From Daejeonella sp. (GTDB lineage Bacteria; Bacteroidota; Bacteroidia; Sphingobacteriales; Sphingobacteriaceae): DNA of 64,000 bases. Numbering within the stretch: position 1 is the stretch's first letter; every line of letters begins with the position of its first letter. The DNA is taken from NCBI RefSeq assembly GCF_030684675.1, contig NZ_JAUXXZ010000077.1, positions 31,129-95,128 of the forward strand, written 5' to 3'. Position numbers and translations under genes: made by a program. A model generated the notes under the pieces. The model had not been told where the DNA came from. It ran no database searches and saw only the letters and a list, made by a program, of their open reading frames with translations. Shown one piece after another: positions 53,392 through 62,004 of the stretch.

Positions 53392-54315
53392 TCATTTCGT
53401 TTTGATATTAGCCACCAGATTTTTAAAAACAACCATTTGCTCCTTCATTGCTTTTATCTTATCAAGCGGAGTAGAACTGGCTTCAAGAAGTATCCAACCA
53501 TTAAAATCAATACCTGCAAATAGATTAAAAAGCTGCTGATAAGGATAGTCGTTTTGGGTCAGTTCACGAACATGAACTGTATCCCCAATCCACTGCTTTA
53601 CCAGATTAAAATTGCTTTCAAGACCGGGCGAGTTTAGGTCAACATTATTACTATTCCAGCAGATTTTAACATTCGGATTTGTTACCTCATCAAAAATGGC
53701 TTTCATATTGGGTAATTCCTGTGTAATTGGGCCATGTGCTTCAACCCTAATCAACATACCGTAATCATTGGCAAATTTTCCAACTTCATTCAATGAATTA
53801 GCAATTTGCGATATAGTTTGTTCTCTGGGAACATTGGCAGGAAGAGTATTTGGTTTTACTTTGATGCCGCTGGCTCCAATATCTCTGCATAGCTTGATAT
53901 AATCCTTTGTCTGCTCGATGTTATTACGGAGTATAGCCCGATCCGGACTATGATATTCAAAGTTCGAACCGTATCCTACACAAGTTACCGAACTGTCGGC
54001 GAACCTACTCTTCACTTCGGCTCTTTGCGAAGTATTAAGGCTGATCTCAACCCCATGTGCATGTTGGGTACGAAGTTCAACCGCTTCAAAACCGGTCTTC
54101 TCACAATTAGAAATAATAAGAGGTAAATCCCAGTCCTTTCCCCATTGATAGGTAACCAAGCCGAATTTCATAGCTGACTTTTTGATATTTATTGTTGGAT
54201 CAAAAATCTGGGGAGTAATGGAGTCAGCAATTGAAGCATAAGATCTGGAACCAGCAATTGCAAGTCCGGCAGAGCATATCAGGCTCCTTTTTATAAAATC
54301 TCTACGAGCTGTCAT
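53392..54315 (-). CDS. Sugar phosphate isomerase/epimerase (AP endonuclease 2-type TIM barrel), Tat-exported
   Basis: This 307-aa protein has a twin-arginine signal (ARRDFIKRSLICSAGLAIAGS) and an AP_endonuc_2 TIM barrel: FGLVTYQWGKDWDLPLIISNCEKTGFEAVELRTQHAHGVE, RVEAHG, and NVKICWNSNN. These enzymes isomerise or dehydrate keto-sugars; exported members accompany Gfo/Idh/MocA proteins. It is the first gene of the minus-strand sugar cluster, 113 bp upstream of the Gfo/Idh/MocA gene. Substrate unknown. Confidence 0.9.
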   Translation of the reverse strand: MTARRDFIKRSLICSAGLAIAGSRSYASIADSITPQIFDPTINIKKSAMKFGLVTYQWGKDWDLPLIISNCEKTGFEAVELRTQHAHGVEISLNTSQRAEVKSRFADSSVTCVGYGSNFEYHSPDRAILRNNIEQTKDYIKLCRDIGASGIKVKPNTLPANVPREQTISQIANSLNEVGKFANDYGMLIRVEAHGPITQELPNMKAIFDEVTNPNVKICWNSNNVDLNSPGLESNFNLVKQWIGDTVHVRELTQNDYPYQQLFNLFAGIDFNGWILLEASSTPLDKIKAMKEQMVVFKNLVANIKTK

Positions 54316-54517
54316 TTAATTAGTATTTGAAAAACAATAGATTTTACATATTAAAATCAATATACTACAAAACTTTATTTAAAGTCAATTTATTCATAAT
54401 GATCTCAATTAAAATGAATTACAGCTATTTATTTGAAAGTAAATAGTATAAATAGAATATAGGCTAAGCACGGTTTATGGAGAAACATTTCTATTTAAAA
54501 CAATTCCCTTAAATAAC

Positions 54518-54525
54518 TAAATTTG
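54518..54525 (+). promoter_or_regulatory. -7 element of panD, possibly giving a leaderless mRNA
   Basis: TAAATTTG matches TAnnTTTG and ends 5 bp before the panD ATG (54530). With the usual start of transcription 4-7 nt beyond this box, the message would begin at or within a few bases of the ATG. Confidence 0.5.
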
Positions 54526-54529
54526 CAGC

Positions 54530-54880
54530 ATGCAAATTCACATATTAAAATCAAAAATTCACAGGGTTAAAGTAACAGATGCAGATCTTAACTATGTAGG
54601 CAGTATCACAATAGATCAGGACTTAATGGATGCGGCAAATATTCTGGAGGGTGAAAAAGTACAGATCGTTAATAACAATAATGGTGAACGCTTTGAAACC
54701 TATACGATAACCGGAAGAAGAGGAAGTGGAGATATTATCCTGAATGGTGCAGCTGCACGAAGAGTTATGAAAGGTGATGTAATCATAATCATAACCTATG
54801 CCATTATGGATGCAGAAGAAGCCAGAAATTATAAACCTGTTGTTGTATTCCCGGATGAGGAAACTAATTTATTGAAATAA
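54530..54880 (+). CDS. panD: Aspartate 1-decarboxylase
   Basis: This 116-aa protein is the pyruvoyl-dependent Pan[25 protein letters not shown] carries the self-cleavage site Gly24-Ser25, and [25 protein letters not shown] and IIITYA follow. It supplies beta-alanine for PanC. panC lies 11 kb away on the other strand, so the pathway is split. The -7 box is almost at the ATG, suggesting a leaderless message. It converges with rluF 9 bp downstream. Confidence 0.97.
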   Translation: MQIHILKSKIHRVKVTDADLNYVGSITIDQDLMDAANILEGEKVQIVNNNNGERFETYTITGRRGSGDIILNGAAARRVMKGDVIIIITYAIMDAEEARNYKPVVVFPDEETNLLK

Positions 54881-54889
54881 TCACAACAT

Positions 54890-55630
54890 TCAGGGCTCAT
54901 CAAAATGAGTTTTAGCTGAGTCGGAAATCAATCTTGTGATTTCATTCAGTTCATCATCTGTCAGATATCTCCATTTTCCTATGGGTATATCTAGCCTGAT
55001 ATTCATTATTCTGACTCTTTTGAGTTTAACTACCTTATAATCAAGGTATTCACACATTCTTCTGATCTGTCTGTTCAATCCCTGGGTCAGTATTATTTTA
55101 AACCGATTCTTATCCAGTTGTTCCACCTCACACTTGCGGGTTATGGTATCCAGAATTGGGATTCCATTCCTCATCCTTTTTAGAAATTCAGGATTTATTG
55201 GCTTATTTACTGAAACAAGATATTCCTTTTCGTGGTTATTTCTGGCCCGCAAAATTTTGTTGACAATATCCCCGTCACTTGTCAGCAAAATCAGTCCCTC
55301 ACTTGCCTTATCAAGGCGACCGATTGGGAAAATACGCTTCGGATATTTGATATAATCAATGATATTATTTTTCTCAGCTTTTGTGTCGGTTGTACATACT
55401 ATTCCTACCGGCTTATTGAATGCAATATATACCGGCTTTTCTTCTGGTGTTGAAACCAGTTTACCATCAACCCTAACTTCATCATCGGGGACTATTTTAG
55501 TTCCCATTTCAGGTACCACACCATTGATTGTAACACGGTTTTCAAGAATCAGTTTATCAGCCGCCCTTCTGGAACAATAGCCAATTTCACTTAAGTATTT
55601 ATTTATTCGTGTTGACTTAGGTTCTTCCAT
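54890..55630 (-). CDS. rluF: 23S rRNA pseudouridine synthase RluF-type
   Basis: This 246-aa protein has an N-terminal S4 domain (TRINKYLSEIGYCSRRAADKLILENRVTINGVV) and the RsuA/RluB-type catalytic domain. The motif GRLDKASEGLILLTSDG carries the catalytic Asp, and LTQGLNRQIRRMCEYLDYKVVKLKRVRI is the RluF signature. By homology it modifies U2604 of 23S rRNA. It is monocistronic. The 241-bp gap upstream toward oxyR contains an imperfect AAGGGT/ACCCCTT inverted repeat. Confidence 0.92.
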   Translation of the reverse strand: MEEPKSTRINKYLSEIGYCSRRAADKLILENRVTINGVVPEMGTKIVPDDEVRVDGKLVSTPEEKPVYIAFNKPVGIVCTTDTKAEKNNIIDYIKYPKRIFPIGRLDKASEGLILLTSDGDIVNKILRARNNHEKEYLVSVNKPINPEFLKRMRNGIPILDTITRKCEVEQLDKNRFKIILTQGLNRQIRRMCEYLDYKVVKLKRVRIMNIRLDIPIGKWRYLTDDELNEITRLISDSAKTHFDEP

Positions 55631-55871
55631 TTATTGCAATCATTGCAAAAATAAGTAAATAGAATGTGGCAAGTAATAAGACTATCAATTAATTTTTAAA
55701 CTTACTTATATCGAACTAAGTTAATTAAATGTCAAAACAAAAAAGGGTCCCACCTTAACGACAGAACCCCTTAACAGAATATAATTGGTTAAATTATAAG
55801 GCAAATATATCAAATACATTATTATCATTATAATCAATATTAATTATATTTACATAGTTAAAATCTATAAT

Positions 55872-56813
55872 ATGACCTTAGTACAATTAGAATATATAGT
55901 TGCAGTAGATACCTACAGAAGTTTCGGAATTGCTGCAGAGAAGTGCTTTGTAACCCAGCCTACGATGAGTATGCAGGTACAGAAACTGGAAGAAACTCTT
56001 GGAGTAAAGCTTTTCGACAGAAGCAAACAGCCGGTATTACCAACAGAGATCGGAGCTGAAGTAATAGAGCAGGCAAGAATCATACTGAAAGAGAGCTATA
56101 AATTAAATGAGCTGATCAGCAATCAGAGAAATATAATCACGGGTGAACTTAGAATCGGAATAATCCCAACCATGGCACCTTATCTGATGCCAAAAGTAAT
56201 TTCTGCATTTATGGAAAAATACCCGGATGTGCAGCTGCAGATATGGGAATATATGACCGACCAGATCGTTCAGGAATTAAAAAACGGGCTGCTTGATTGC
56301 GGGATACTTTCAACTCCGCTTGAGGATAAAAGTTTGAGTGAAACACCTCTTTTTTATGAATCATTCGTTGCATACCTTTCTAAATCAAGTCCACTGATCA
56401 GTAAAAAGAACATCTCAGCAAAAGATATAAATCTGGAAGATCTGTGGCTTCTAAATGAAGGTCATTGCATGCGCAATCAGATTCTAAATATCTGTAACCG
56501 TAAAAAAACAGATGAGCAGAAGCCTCTTGAATACAATACTGATAGTGTTGAAACCCTCAAACGCATGGTTGAACTGAACAAAGGAATTACGCTTTTGCCC
56601 GAGCTTTCAATAAGTGATTTTTCAGTTAAGCAGCTTGACCGGGTACGTTATTTTAAAACACCCGAACCCAGCCGCGAAATAAGTATTGTTACACATAGAA
56701 ATTTCCTTAAACGCAAGCTAATATTAATCCTTGAGAAGGAAATTATTGAAGCTATTCCAAAACGAATGCGCAGCAAAAAGAAAAAGGAAATTATGGAGAT
56801 TAAGCCAGACTAA
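55872..56813 (+). CDS. oxyR: OxyR-type LysR hydrogen-peroxide sensor
   Basis: This 313-aa LysR-family regulator has an N-terminal HTH (FGIAAEKCFVTQPTMSMQVQKLEETLGVKLFDRSKQPVLPTEIG) and a periplasmic-binding-like sensor domain. GHCMRNQILNIC contains Cys199 and Cys208, the same numbering and spacing as the E. coli redox disulfide pair. It should activate peroxide-defence genes. It converges with a small lipoprotein gene (4-bp overlap of stops) and lies near sod, suggesting a local oxidative-stress island, though target genes cannot be read here. Confidence 0.95.
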   Translation: MTLVQLEYIVAVDTYRSFGIAAEKCFVTQPTMSMQVQKLEETLGVKLFDRSKQPVLPTEIGAEVIEQARIILKESYKLNELISNQRNIITGELRIGIIPTMAPYLMPKVISAFMEKYPDVQLQIWEYMTDQIVQELKNGLLDCGILSTPLEDKSLSETPLFYESFVAYLSKSSPLISKKNISAKDINLEDLWLLNEGHCMRNQILNICNRKKTDEQKPLEYNTDSVETLKRMVELNKGITLLPELSISDFSVKQLDRVRYFKTPEPSREISIVTHRNFLKRKLILILEKEIIEAIPKRMRSKKKKEIMEIKPD

Positions 56814-56977
56814 TCCTTACTTCTGAATTTTGAAATCACAAAGATGATCAGTGCGATAACCACTAAAACGACAAAAATACCGGTGTATGCACCGGCTTTA
56901 AAAATGCCGGTTATCAGATCACAACCCGATAAAAGGCTAACAGCCAAAAAGGCTACAACAAAAGATAAATTTTTCAT
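56810..56977 (-). CDS. Small lipoprotein with a C-terminal membrane helix (unknown function)
   Basis: The likely ATG at 56977 gives 55 aa. KNLSFVVAFLAVSLLSGC is a lipoprotein signal with Cys19, and GIFVVLVVIALIIFVISKF is a single C-terminal helix followed by RSKD. The tracked ORF starts further upstream inside a large inverted repeat; that extension is a palindrome artefact. Such short proteins are sometimes mislabelled phosphatidate cytidylyltransferase. It lies immediately downstream of sod on the same strand and its stop overlaps that of oxyR. Confidence 0.65.
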   Translation of the reverse strand: MKNLSFVVAFLAVSLLSGCDLITGIFKAGAYTGIFVVLVVIALIIFVISKFRSKD

Positions 56978-56980
56978 AAG

Positions 56981-57035
56981 CATTAAAATTGAAATAGTGA
57001 TGTATATTAAATACATCACTATTTCAATTTTAATG
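56981..57035. repeat. Perfect 25-bp inverted repeat between sod and the small lipoprotein gene
   Basis: The left arm (56981-57005) and right arm (57011-57035) are exact reverse complements over 25 bp with a 5-nt loop (ATTAA). The arms begin CATTAAAATTGAAATAG and are A/T-rich. The left arm starts 3 bp upstream of the small lipoprotein ATG and the right arm ends 10 bp after the sod stop. It has no T-tract of its own. It could terminate or stabilise sod mRNA and block or regulate translation of the downstream gene. Confidence 0.9.
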
Positions 57036-57045
57036 CCAAATGCGA

Positions 57046-57654
57046 TTACTTTGCTTTCGCGAAGCGCTCAGCTACTGCAACCCAATTAACAACATTCATG
57101 AATGCTGCAACATAATCGGCACGTTTGTTTTGATATTTAAGATAATAAGCATGCTCCCAAACATCCATTCCTAAAATTGGAGTACCTTTAACCTCAGCGA
57201 TATCCATCAATGGATTATCCTGGTTTGGAGTAGAACTTACCTGTAATTTTCCATCAGAACTAACTGAAAGCCATGACCATCCTGAACCGAAACGGGTCAT
57301 ACCTGCCTCAGCAAATTTTTTCTTGAATTCATCAAATGATCCGAAAGCAGCATCAATAGCCTTAGCCAGATCTTCTGAGGGAGCACCGCCGCCATTAGGC
57401 GACATTACCGACCAATAAAGTGTATGATTGAAGTGACCTCCACCGTTATTTCTTACCGCCATCGGGAATTTAGAAATATTTTTCATCAGGTCTTCGATCT
57501 TAAGATTCGCGCCGTCAGTTCCGGCCAATGCTTTATTTACATTATCTACATAAGCCTGATGATGTTTGCCATGGTGGATTTCCATAGTCATCTTGTCAAT
57601 ATGTGGTTCCAGAGCGTCTGTTGCATAAGCTAACGCAGGTAGTTCAAATGCCAT
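57046..57654 (-). CDS. Superoxide dismutase, Fe/Mn family (Mn-type features)
   Basis: This 202-aa protein has all four metal ligands: His27, His77, Asp164 and His168 ([11 protein letters not shown]). Gln145 in NQDNPL and Gly72/Gly73 in NNGGGHFNH are typical of Mn- or cambialistic enzymes, in contrast to Fe-SODs that carry the equivalent Gln elsewhere. There is no signal peptide, so it is cytoplasmic. It lies next to oxyR, convergent, with the small lipoprotein between. A TATATTTG -7 box lies 36 bp upstream. Confidence 0.96.
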   Translation of the reverse strand: MAFELPALAYATDALEPHIDKMTMEIHHGKHHQAYVDNVNKALAGTDGANLKIEDLMKNISKFPMAVRNNGGGHFNHTLYWSVMSPNGGGAPSEDLAKAIDAAFGSFDEFKKKFAEAGMTRFGSGWSWLSVSSDGKLQVSSTPNQDNPLMDIAEVKGTPILGMDVWEHAYYLKYQNKRADYVAAFMNVVNWVAVAERFAKAK

Positions 57655-57689
57655 AATTTTTATATTTAGGTTAATGATTTATTCTATAA

Positions 57690-57697
57690 CAAATATA
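57690..57697 (-). promoter_or_regulatory. Candidate -7 element of sod (TATATTTG on the minus strand)
   Basis: On the minus strand TATATTTG lies 36 bp before the sod ATG. A TTG that could serve as -33 is about 23 bp further upstream, wider than the usual 17-20 bp, so the assignment is partial. Confidence 0.42.
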
Positions 57698-57730
57698 AGA
57701 CCGAATTATTAGAATTTATTCAATTTGTTG

Positions 57731-58207
57731 TCAAGTTTTGTTACGTCTGGAAATAAAGAACTCTCTCATCAGCCTTGCAGCATCTTCAGCTAATACCCCG
57801 GATATCAATTCTGTTTTAGGATGAAGAATCCGCTTACTGATTTGTGAAAAGCCTCTTTTTGCATCTTCAGCTCCGTATACAATGCGACTAATCTGAGTCC
57901 AGTGTGCCGCACCCGCACACATCACACAAGGTTCAATAGTGACATAAAGTGTGCAATCTTTCAAATATTTACCTCCGGTATAATTTGCAGCAGCTGTAAA
58001 AGCCTGCATCTCTGCATGAGCGGTAACATCATTCAGCTGTTCGGTTAGGTTATGTCCTCTGCCTATTATTTTACCTCCATGAACGATAACTGCACCAATA
58101 GGCACTTCATCAAGAGCAAGAGCCTTATGTGCTTCTTTCAAGGCTTCTGCCATAAAAAAATCATCCGGACTTTGTTCCGGCCCATCCGTAAAATTCACGT
58201 ATCTCAT
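57731..58207 (-). CDS. tadA: tRNA adenosine(34) deaminase / nucleoside deaminase
   Basis: This 158-aa zinc deaminase has His64-Ala-Glu66 (TAHAEMQAF) and PCVMC with Cys94 and Cys97, the CDA-family zinc site. The alignment [22 protein letters not shown] is typical of TadA, which makes inosine at the wobble position of tRNA-Arg. Other guanine/cytosine-type deaminases share the motif, but TadA is the best fit. It overlaps csaA-like by 4 bp on the same strand. Confidence 0.93.
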   Translation of the reverse strand: MRYVNFTDGPEQSPDDFFMAEALKEAHKALALDEVPIGAVIVHGGKIIGRGHNLTEQLNDVTAHAEMQAFTAAANYTGGKYLKDCTLYVTIEPCVMCAGAAHWTQISRIVYGAEDAKRGFSQISKRILHPKTELISGVLAEDAARLMREFFISRRNKT

Positions 58208-58539
58208 ATTAATGCTGAGCCATTTGGGACCGGACGTTCTACAGAAGCCAAAACGATATGGCCATCCTGATCTGCAAAACCTGTAACCAGGAACTCTGAC
58301 CTAAAATTTGCAATTTGCTTTTTTGGAAAATTCAAAACCCCTATTATCTGCCTGCCTATCAATTCAGATTTTGTGTAATGCCGGGTAATTTGTGCACTGC
58401 TCCATTTCACACCCAGATCCCCAAAATCAGCCTTAATTTTAAATGCAGGTTTTCTGGCTTCAGGAAAATCCAGAACTTCAAGAATCGTACCTACCCTCAA
58501 TGCCACCTTATCAAAATCAACCCAGTTTATTTCTTCCAT
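58204..58539 (-). CDS. CsaA-like tRNA-binding domain protein
   Basis: The preferred ATG at 58539 gives 111 aa (the tracked ORF adds 22 codons without family support). [42 protein letters not shown] and [23 protein letters not shown] fit the tRNA_bind OB fold of CsaA chaperone-like proteins, and the length equals the usual 110 aa. It overlaps the tadA start by 4 bp, so the two are co-translated. Confidence 0.9.
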   Translation of the reverse strand: MEEINWVDFDKVALRVGTILEVLDFPEARKPAFKIKADFGDLGVKWSSAQITRHYTKSELIGRQIIGVLNFPKKQIANFRSEFLVTGFADQDGHIVLASVERPVPNGSALI

Positions 58540-58675
58540 GTTCAAAGGTAAGTTGATGGCGGGATTATTCAAAAGGTTTTCAGAGCTAGCTGGTGATAAC
58601 ACCAACCAGAGGGAAACAGTAAATTAGGAAATGGGGAATAGTAGAAAGGGAAATAGGAAATGGGGAACTCTTTGA

Positions 58676-58683
58676 TAACTTTG
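58676..58683 (+). promoter_or_regulatory. -7 element of the rlmI-like gene, possibly giving a leaderless mRNA
   Basis: TAACTTTG ends 4 bp before the ATG at 58688. The junction TTTGCAGCATG is identical to that of panD (54522-54532), suggesting a similar leaderless architecture. A TTTG at 58671-58674 is too close to be the -33 box. Confidence 0.5.
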
Positions 58684-58687
58684 CAGC

Positions 58688-59875
58688 ATGGATTCGGTAA
58701 GATTAAAAAAAGGTAAGGAAAAAGCTGTCAGACAATTACACCCATGGGTATTTTCGGGTGCGATAGATCATGTTAAAGGAAAGCCTGAAAATGGCGATAT
58801 TATCATGGTTACCGACAGCAATAATGATTTTCTTGCTTACGGATTCTTTAATGATCAGTCGCGGGTTGCCGTTCGCTTACTCGAATGGAATTTGGAAACT
58901 GAAATCAATGAATCCTGGTGGAGAAAAAAGATCAGAAATGCCGTTAAACTCAGAACAGATCTGCATACCGATCAAACAAATACCTACCGGGTAATTTTTA
59001 GTGAGGCTGATTATTTGCCGGGCCTTATTGTAGACCGTTATGCCGATTTTCTTTCCGTACAGATTTTAACTTCAGGGGTGGAACGAATTAAACACATTCT
59101 GCTAGATGAACTGCAGAGTTTATTAAAGCCCAAAGGCATTTTCGACAGAAGCGATGCTTCAGCACGGGCACACGAGGGGATGGAAGCTTCTTCAGGGGGA
59201 GTTCTGCTAGGCTCAGAACCGCCTGAATTCGTAAGTGTCAGAGAAAACGGCATATTTTATCAGGTCAATATTGCCGAGGGTCAGAAATCTGGTTTTTATT
59301 GTGATCAGCGTGATAACCGTAAATGGGTCGCAGAATATGCGAAAGAAAAAAAAGTATTGGATTGCTTTTCCTATTCAGGAGGTTTCAGCCTGAATGTTAT
59401 GAAGAACGAAGCCAAAGAGGTAATTAGTGTAGATAGTTCGGCACTTGCCCTTAATACTCTGAAAAGAAATATTGAAATCAATGATTTTCAAAATATCCCG
59501 CACCGTCAAATACAATCTGATGTAAATAAGCAATTGAGGGTGTTCAGGGAAGAAAATGAAAAATTTGATATTATCATCCTTGATCCGCCCAAATATGCCC
59601 CCTCACGATCGGCTTTAACAAAGGCCTCCAGAGCTTATAAAGACCTTAACCGCTTGGCAATGCTTTTATTGAATGAAGGTGGTCTTTTGGCAACGTTTTC
59701 CTGCTCGGGAGCGGTCGATATCAGCATGTTTAAACAGATCATTGCCTGGGCGGCACTTGATGCCGGTAAAAATGTACAATTCATTCAGCAATTCTCACAA
59801 CCCGCTGATCATCCGGTAAGGTCATCCTTCCCGGAAGGCGAATATTTAAAAGGGCTGTTATGCAGGGTTAGTTAA
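58688..59875 (+). CDS. Class I SAM-dependent rRNA methyltransferase (RlmI-like)
   Basis: This 395-aa protein has an N-terminal PUA domain (RLKKGKEKAVRQLHPWVFSGAID). The EEHUD region and the RlmI/RlmK-type methyltransferase core show QKSGFYCDQRDNRKWV, VLDCFSYSGGFSLN (motif I) and IILDPPKYAPS, the motif of C5-cytosine-type rRNA methylases. By homology it would methylate 23S rRNA. It converges with terC 11 bp downstream. Confidence 0.93.
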   Translation: MDSVRLKKGKEKAVRQLHPWVFSGAIDHVKGKPENGDIIMVTDSNNDFLAYGFFNDQSRVAVRLLEWNLETEINESWWRKKIRNAVKLRTDLHTDQTNTYRVIFSEADYLPGLIVDRYADFLSVQILTSGVERIKHILLDELQSLLKPKGIFDRSDASARAHEGMEASSGGVLLGSEPPEFVSVRENGIFYQVNIAEGQKSGFYCDQRDNRKWVAEYAKEKKVLDCFSYSGGFSLNVMKNEAKEVISVDSSALALNTLKRNIEINDFQNIPHRQIQSDVNKQLRVFREENEKFDIIILDPPKYAPSRSALTKASRAYKDLNRLAMLLLNEGGLLATFSCSGAVDISMFKQIIAWAALDAGKNVQFIQQFSQPADHPVRSSFPEGEYLKGLLCRVS

Positions 59876-59886
59876 ATTTCCACCTA

Positions 59887-60660
59887 CTAATCCTCAGGTA
59901 CATTGTGCAATTGGACAGGCTTCTTACCCTTATTCATCTTTAGATTTAGCATTTCTACAAGTACCGAAAACGCCATTGCAAAATAGATATATCCTTTCGG
60001 AATATGCTGTTCAAACCCTTCGGCTAAAAGTGATACTCCTATAAGAAGCAGGAAAGATAGAGCCAGCATTTTAACTGTCGGGTGCTTGTTTACAAAATCA
60101 CTTATTCCCCCTGCCGAAAGCATCATTACAATTACTGCAATTATTACCGCGGCAATCATTACTCCAATATGATCAGCCATCCCTACTGCTGTTATCACTG
60201 AATCCAGAGAGAAAACAACATCAAGAATAAGAATCTGAAGAATAACTCCGGAAAAAGTTACCACCGCTTTTCCTTCTGATTTATGTTCTTCACCTTCAAG
60301 CTTGTCATGAATTTCTGTGGTACTTTTATAAATCAGGAACAATCCTCCACTAAGCAGAATAAGATCCCGTCCTGAAATAGCAAACTTCTCAAATAATTCA
60401 CCTTCGCTTAAGCCTATCCATTCACCCATATTAAACAGCGGGCTGGTCAGCGTCATGATCCAGCTCAATGAAAGCAGCAATAAAACACGGGTTATCATAG
60501 CCAATGCTAAACCAAGCTGACGGGCTTTCTTTTGCTTATTAGCCGGCAGTTTAGAGGCCATTATTGAAATAAATATGATATTATCTATTCCAAGTACTAT
60601 TTCAAGTACCGTTAATGTAATCAATGATATCCAGATCTCAGGATTTGCTATCCATTCCAT
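59887..60660 (-). CDS. TerC family membrane protein
   Basis: This 257-aa protein has seven to eight helices and the TerC motifs LEIVLGIDNIIFISI and LDVVFSLDSVITAVGM, each with the intramembrane acidic residue implicated in metal or cation movement. Family members relate to tellurite resistance, Mn/Ca homeostasis or membrane protein assembly. The actual ion is not evident. It is monocistronic, bounded upstream by the terminator of the DUF4097-like gene. Confidence 0.92.
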   Translation of the reverse strand: MEWIANPEIWISLITLTVLEIVLGIDNIIFISIMASKLPANKQKKARQLGLALAMITRVLLLLSLSWIMTLTSPLFNMGEWIGLSEGELFEKFAISGRDLILLSGGLFLIYKSTTEIHDKLEGEEHKSEGKAVVTFSGVILQILILDVVFSLDSVITAVGMADHIGVMIAAVIIAVIVMMLSAGGISDFVNKHPTVKMLALSFLLLIGVSLLAEGFEQHIPKGYIYFAMAFSVLVEMLNLKMNKGKKPVQLHNVPED

Positions 60661-60710
60661 ATTTTTTAACTTTCATCAAATGTAAATTAAAAGCATATAG
60701 AAATAAAACA

Positions 60711-60743
60711 AAAAAAACCTCCCTGTAAATACAAGAAGGTTTT
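60711..60743 (-). terminator. Terminator downstream of the DUF4097-like gene
   Basis: On the minus strand AAAACCT pairs with AGGTTTT, extended by G-T and C-G pairs to a stem of about 12 bp with a loop TATTTA, followed by a T run. It lies about 20 bp after the stop codon of the minus-strand gene. Confidence 0.75.
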
Positions 60744-60762
60744 AATGACAAATCAATTTGGT

Positions 60763-62004
60763 TTATAAAAATTTTACCCCTCCATAATTGGATTTGATAA
60801 TGATCCGGCTATCCGAACCCTTACCGATCTGACCTTTATAGTTTTTGCTTGGACTCCAGGTCTTTGGCTTATCTGATGAGGTAATCTGCTCAACAAGATT
60901 TACACGGCTATTACTGTAATTAAACCCGGCATAGTTTACTGTTACATCAAAATCAAAATTTGCACCCTCTTCCAGACCTAATGAAACACCGGAATAGGAA
61001 GAGTTGATATTCAGATTCTTAACACTTTTATCCACTTCATCAATTTTAAATCCGCCGGTATAAGCCAGATTAAAATTACCACCCTGACTTAGTTGTGCAA
61101 TAGTAGCTTTACTGTATTTAATGGTCGCACTAAGTTTTGCTGCCTGGTTCATTGTTAAACTACCATAAGCAACAGAGAGATTTCCGTTTATGAAGTTTTC
61201 AATACTTGCTGAGCCATAGCTAACCTTTACCTGGTTAGCGGGATTATCCAGCTTCCCTGATTTAAGGGAACCGTAGGAGCTCGAAATATTGACAGGTCCG
61301 TTAAAATCATCAATCTCAGTTCTACCATAACGGTTACTGATATCCAATGGATTTTTTGATGGCATATAGATCTGATAATTAACCTGAACCCCTCTGCGTT
61401 CTTCCTGCCCATTCTTCACCCTCGACCAGAAATTCAAAGAGGTCTTCTCAAAATTTGTTTTAAAACTAATGAGATTCCCTTCTCTCAACTCAGCGATATC
61501 AACACTCTCGAGCAGGTTTTCAGCACCACTTTCAGATGCTTCATAAGCCTTAATTTCAATTTCAACTTTAATCTCATTTTTAGCCCAGGTATGCACCGAA
61601 ACTTTTCCATATTGATTATTTACCGAAAGCTTATCATTATTATCAACCGAGAAGGATCTGGTAATATTTTTTGTCTTTTCGGCTGTTCCGGTTAATTCAA
61701 CAGGCTCCTCAGGATCTTCTGGAATCTGGTTGTCTGATATAATAATCTGAATGTCTTCCAATCCTTTCCTAAATTCACGGGTAGCAACTGCAACCGTTTT
61801 TCCGATCTTTTCAAAATCAATATTTTTAATTTCAACTGCAACTGTTTTGAATGCTTCGGCTATTTCGAACTCAATATTTTTAAGTTCGGAGTTCGCTCTG
61901 GGACTCTTTGGTCTGGCTGGCTCAACTGTCTGGGCTGATGCTAATTCTATAAAGAGCATCGTTAAAGCAAAAAGTAATGCTTTCTTAAATATTTTGTGTG
62001 TCAT
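60763..62004 (-). CDS. DUF4097-like (beta-helix) exported protein of an ECF sigma operon
   Basis: The ATG at 62004 gives 413 aa (the GTG at 62007 is the tracked alternative). MTHKIFKKALLFALTMLFIELASAQ is a signal peptide. The C-terminal half repeats short motifs such as NRYGRTEIDDF, SSYGSLKSGKL and VSYGSASIENF, each with a Tyr-Gly turn, as in DUF4097/head-GIN proteins with stacked beta strands. It starts inside the anti-sigma gene (20-bp overlap). Its function is unknown; cell-surface sensing or adhesion is a guess. Confidence 0.82.
   Translation of the reverse strand: MTHKIFKKALLFALTMLFIELASAQTVEPARPKSPRANSELKNIEFEIAEAFKTVAVEIKNIDFEKIGKTVAVATREFRKGLEDIQIIISDNQIPEDPEEPVELTGTAEKTKNITRSFSVDNNDKLSVNNQYGKVSVHTWAKNEIKVEIEIKAYEASESGAENLLESVDIAELREGNLISFKTNFEKTSLNFWSRVKNGQEERRGVQVNYQIYMPSKNPLDISNRYGRTEIDDFNGPVNISSSYGSLKSGKLDNPANQVKVSYGSASIENFINGNLSVAYGSLTMNQAAKLSATIKYSKATIAQLSQGGNFNLAYTGGFKIDEVDKSVKNLNINSSYSGVSLGLEEGANFDFDVTVNYAGFNYSNSRVNLVEQITSSDKPKTWSPSKNYKGQIGKGSDSRIIIKSNYGGVKFL

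Noticed and set aside
56810-57019. 69-aa version of the small lipoprotein
   Set aside because: The extra N-terminal codons lie in the 25-bp palindrome; the ATG at 56977 gives a clean lipoprotein signal.
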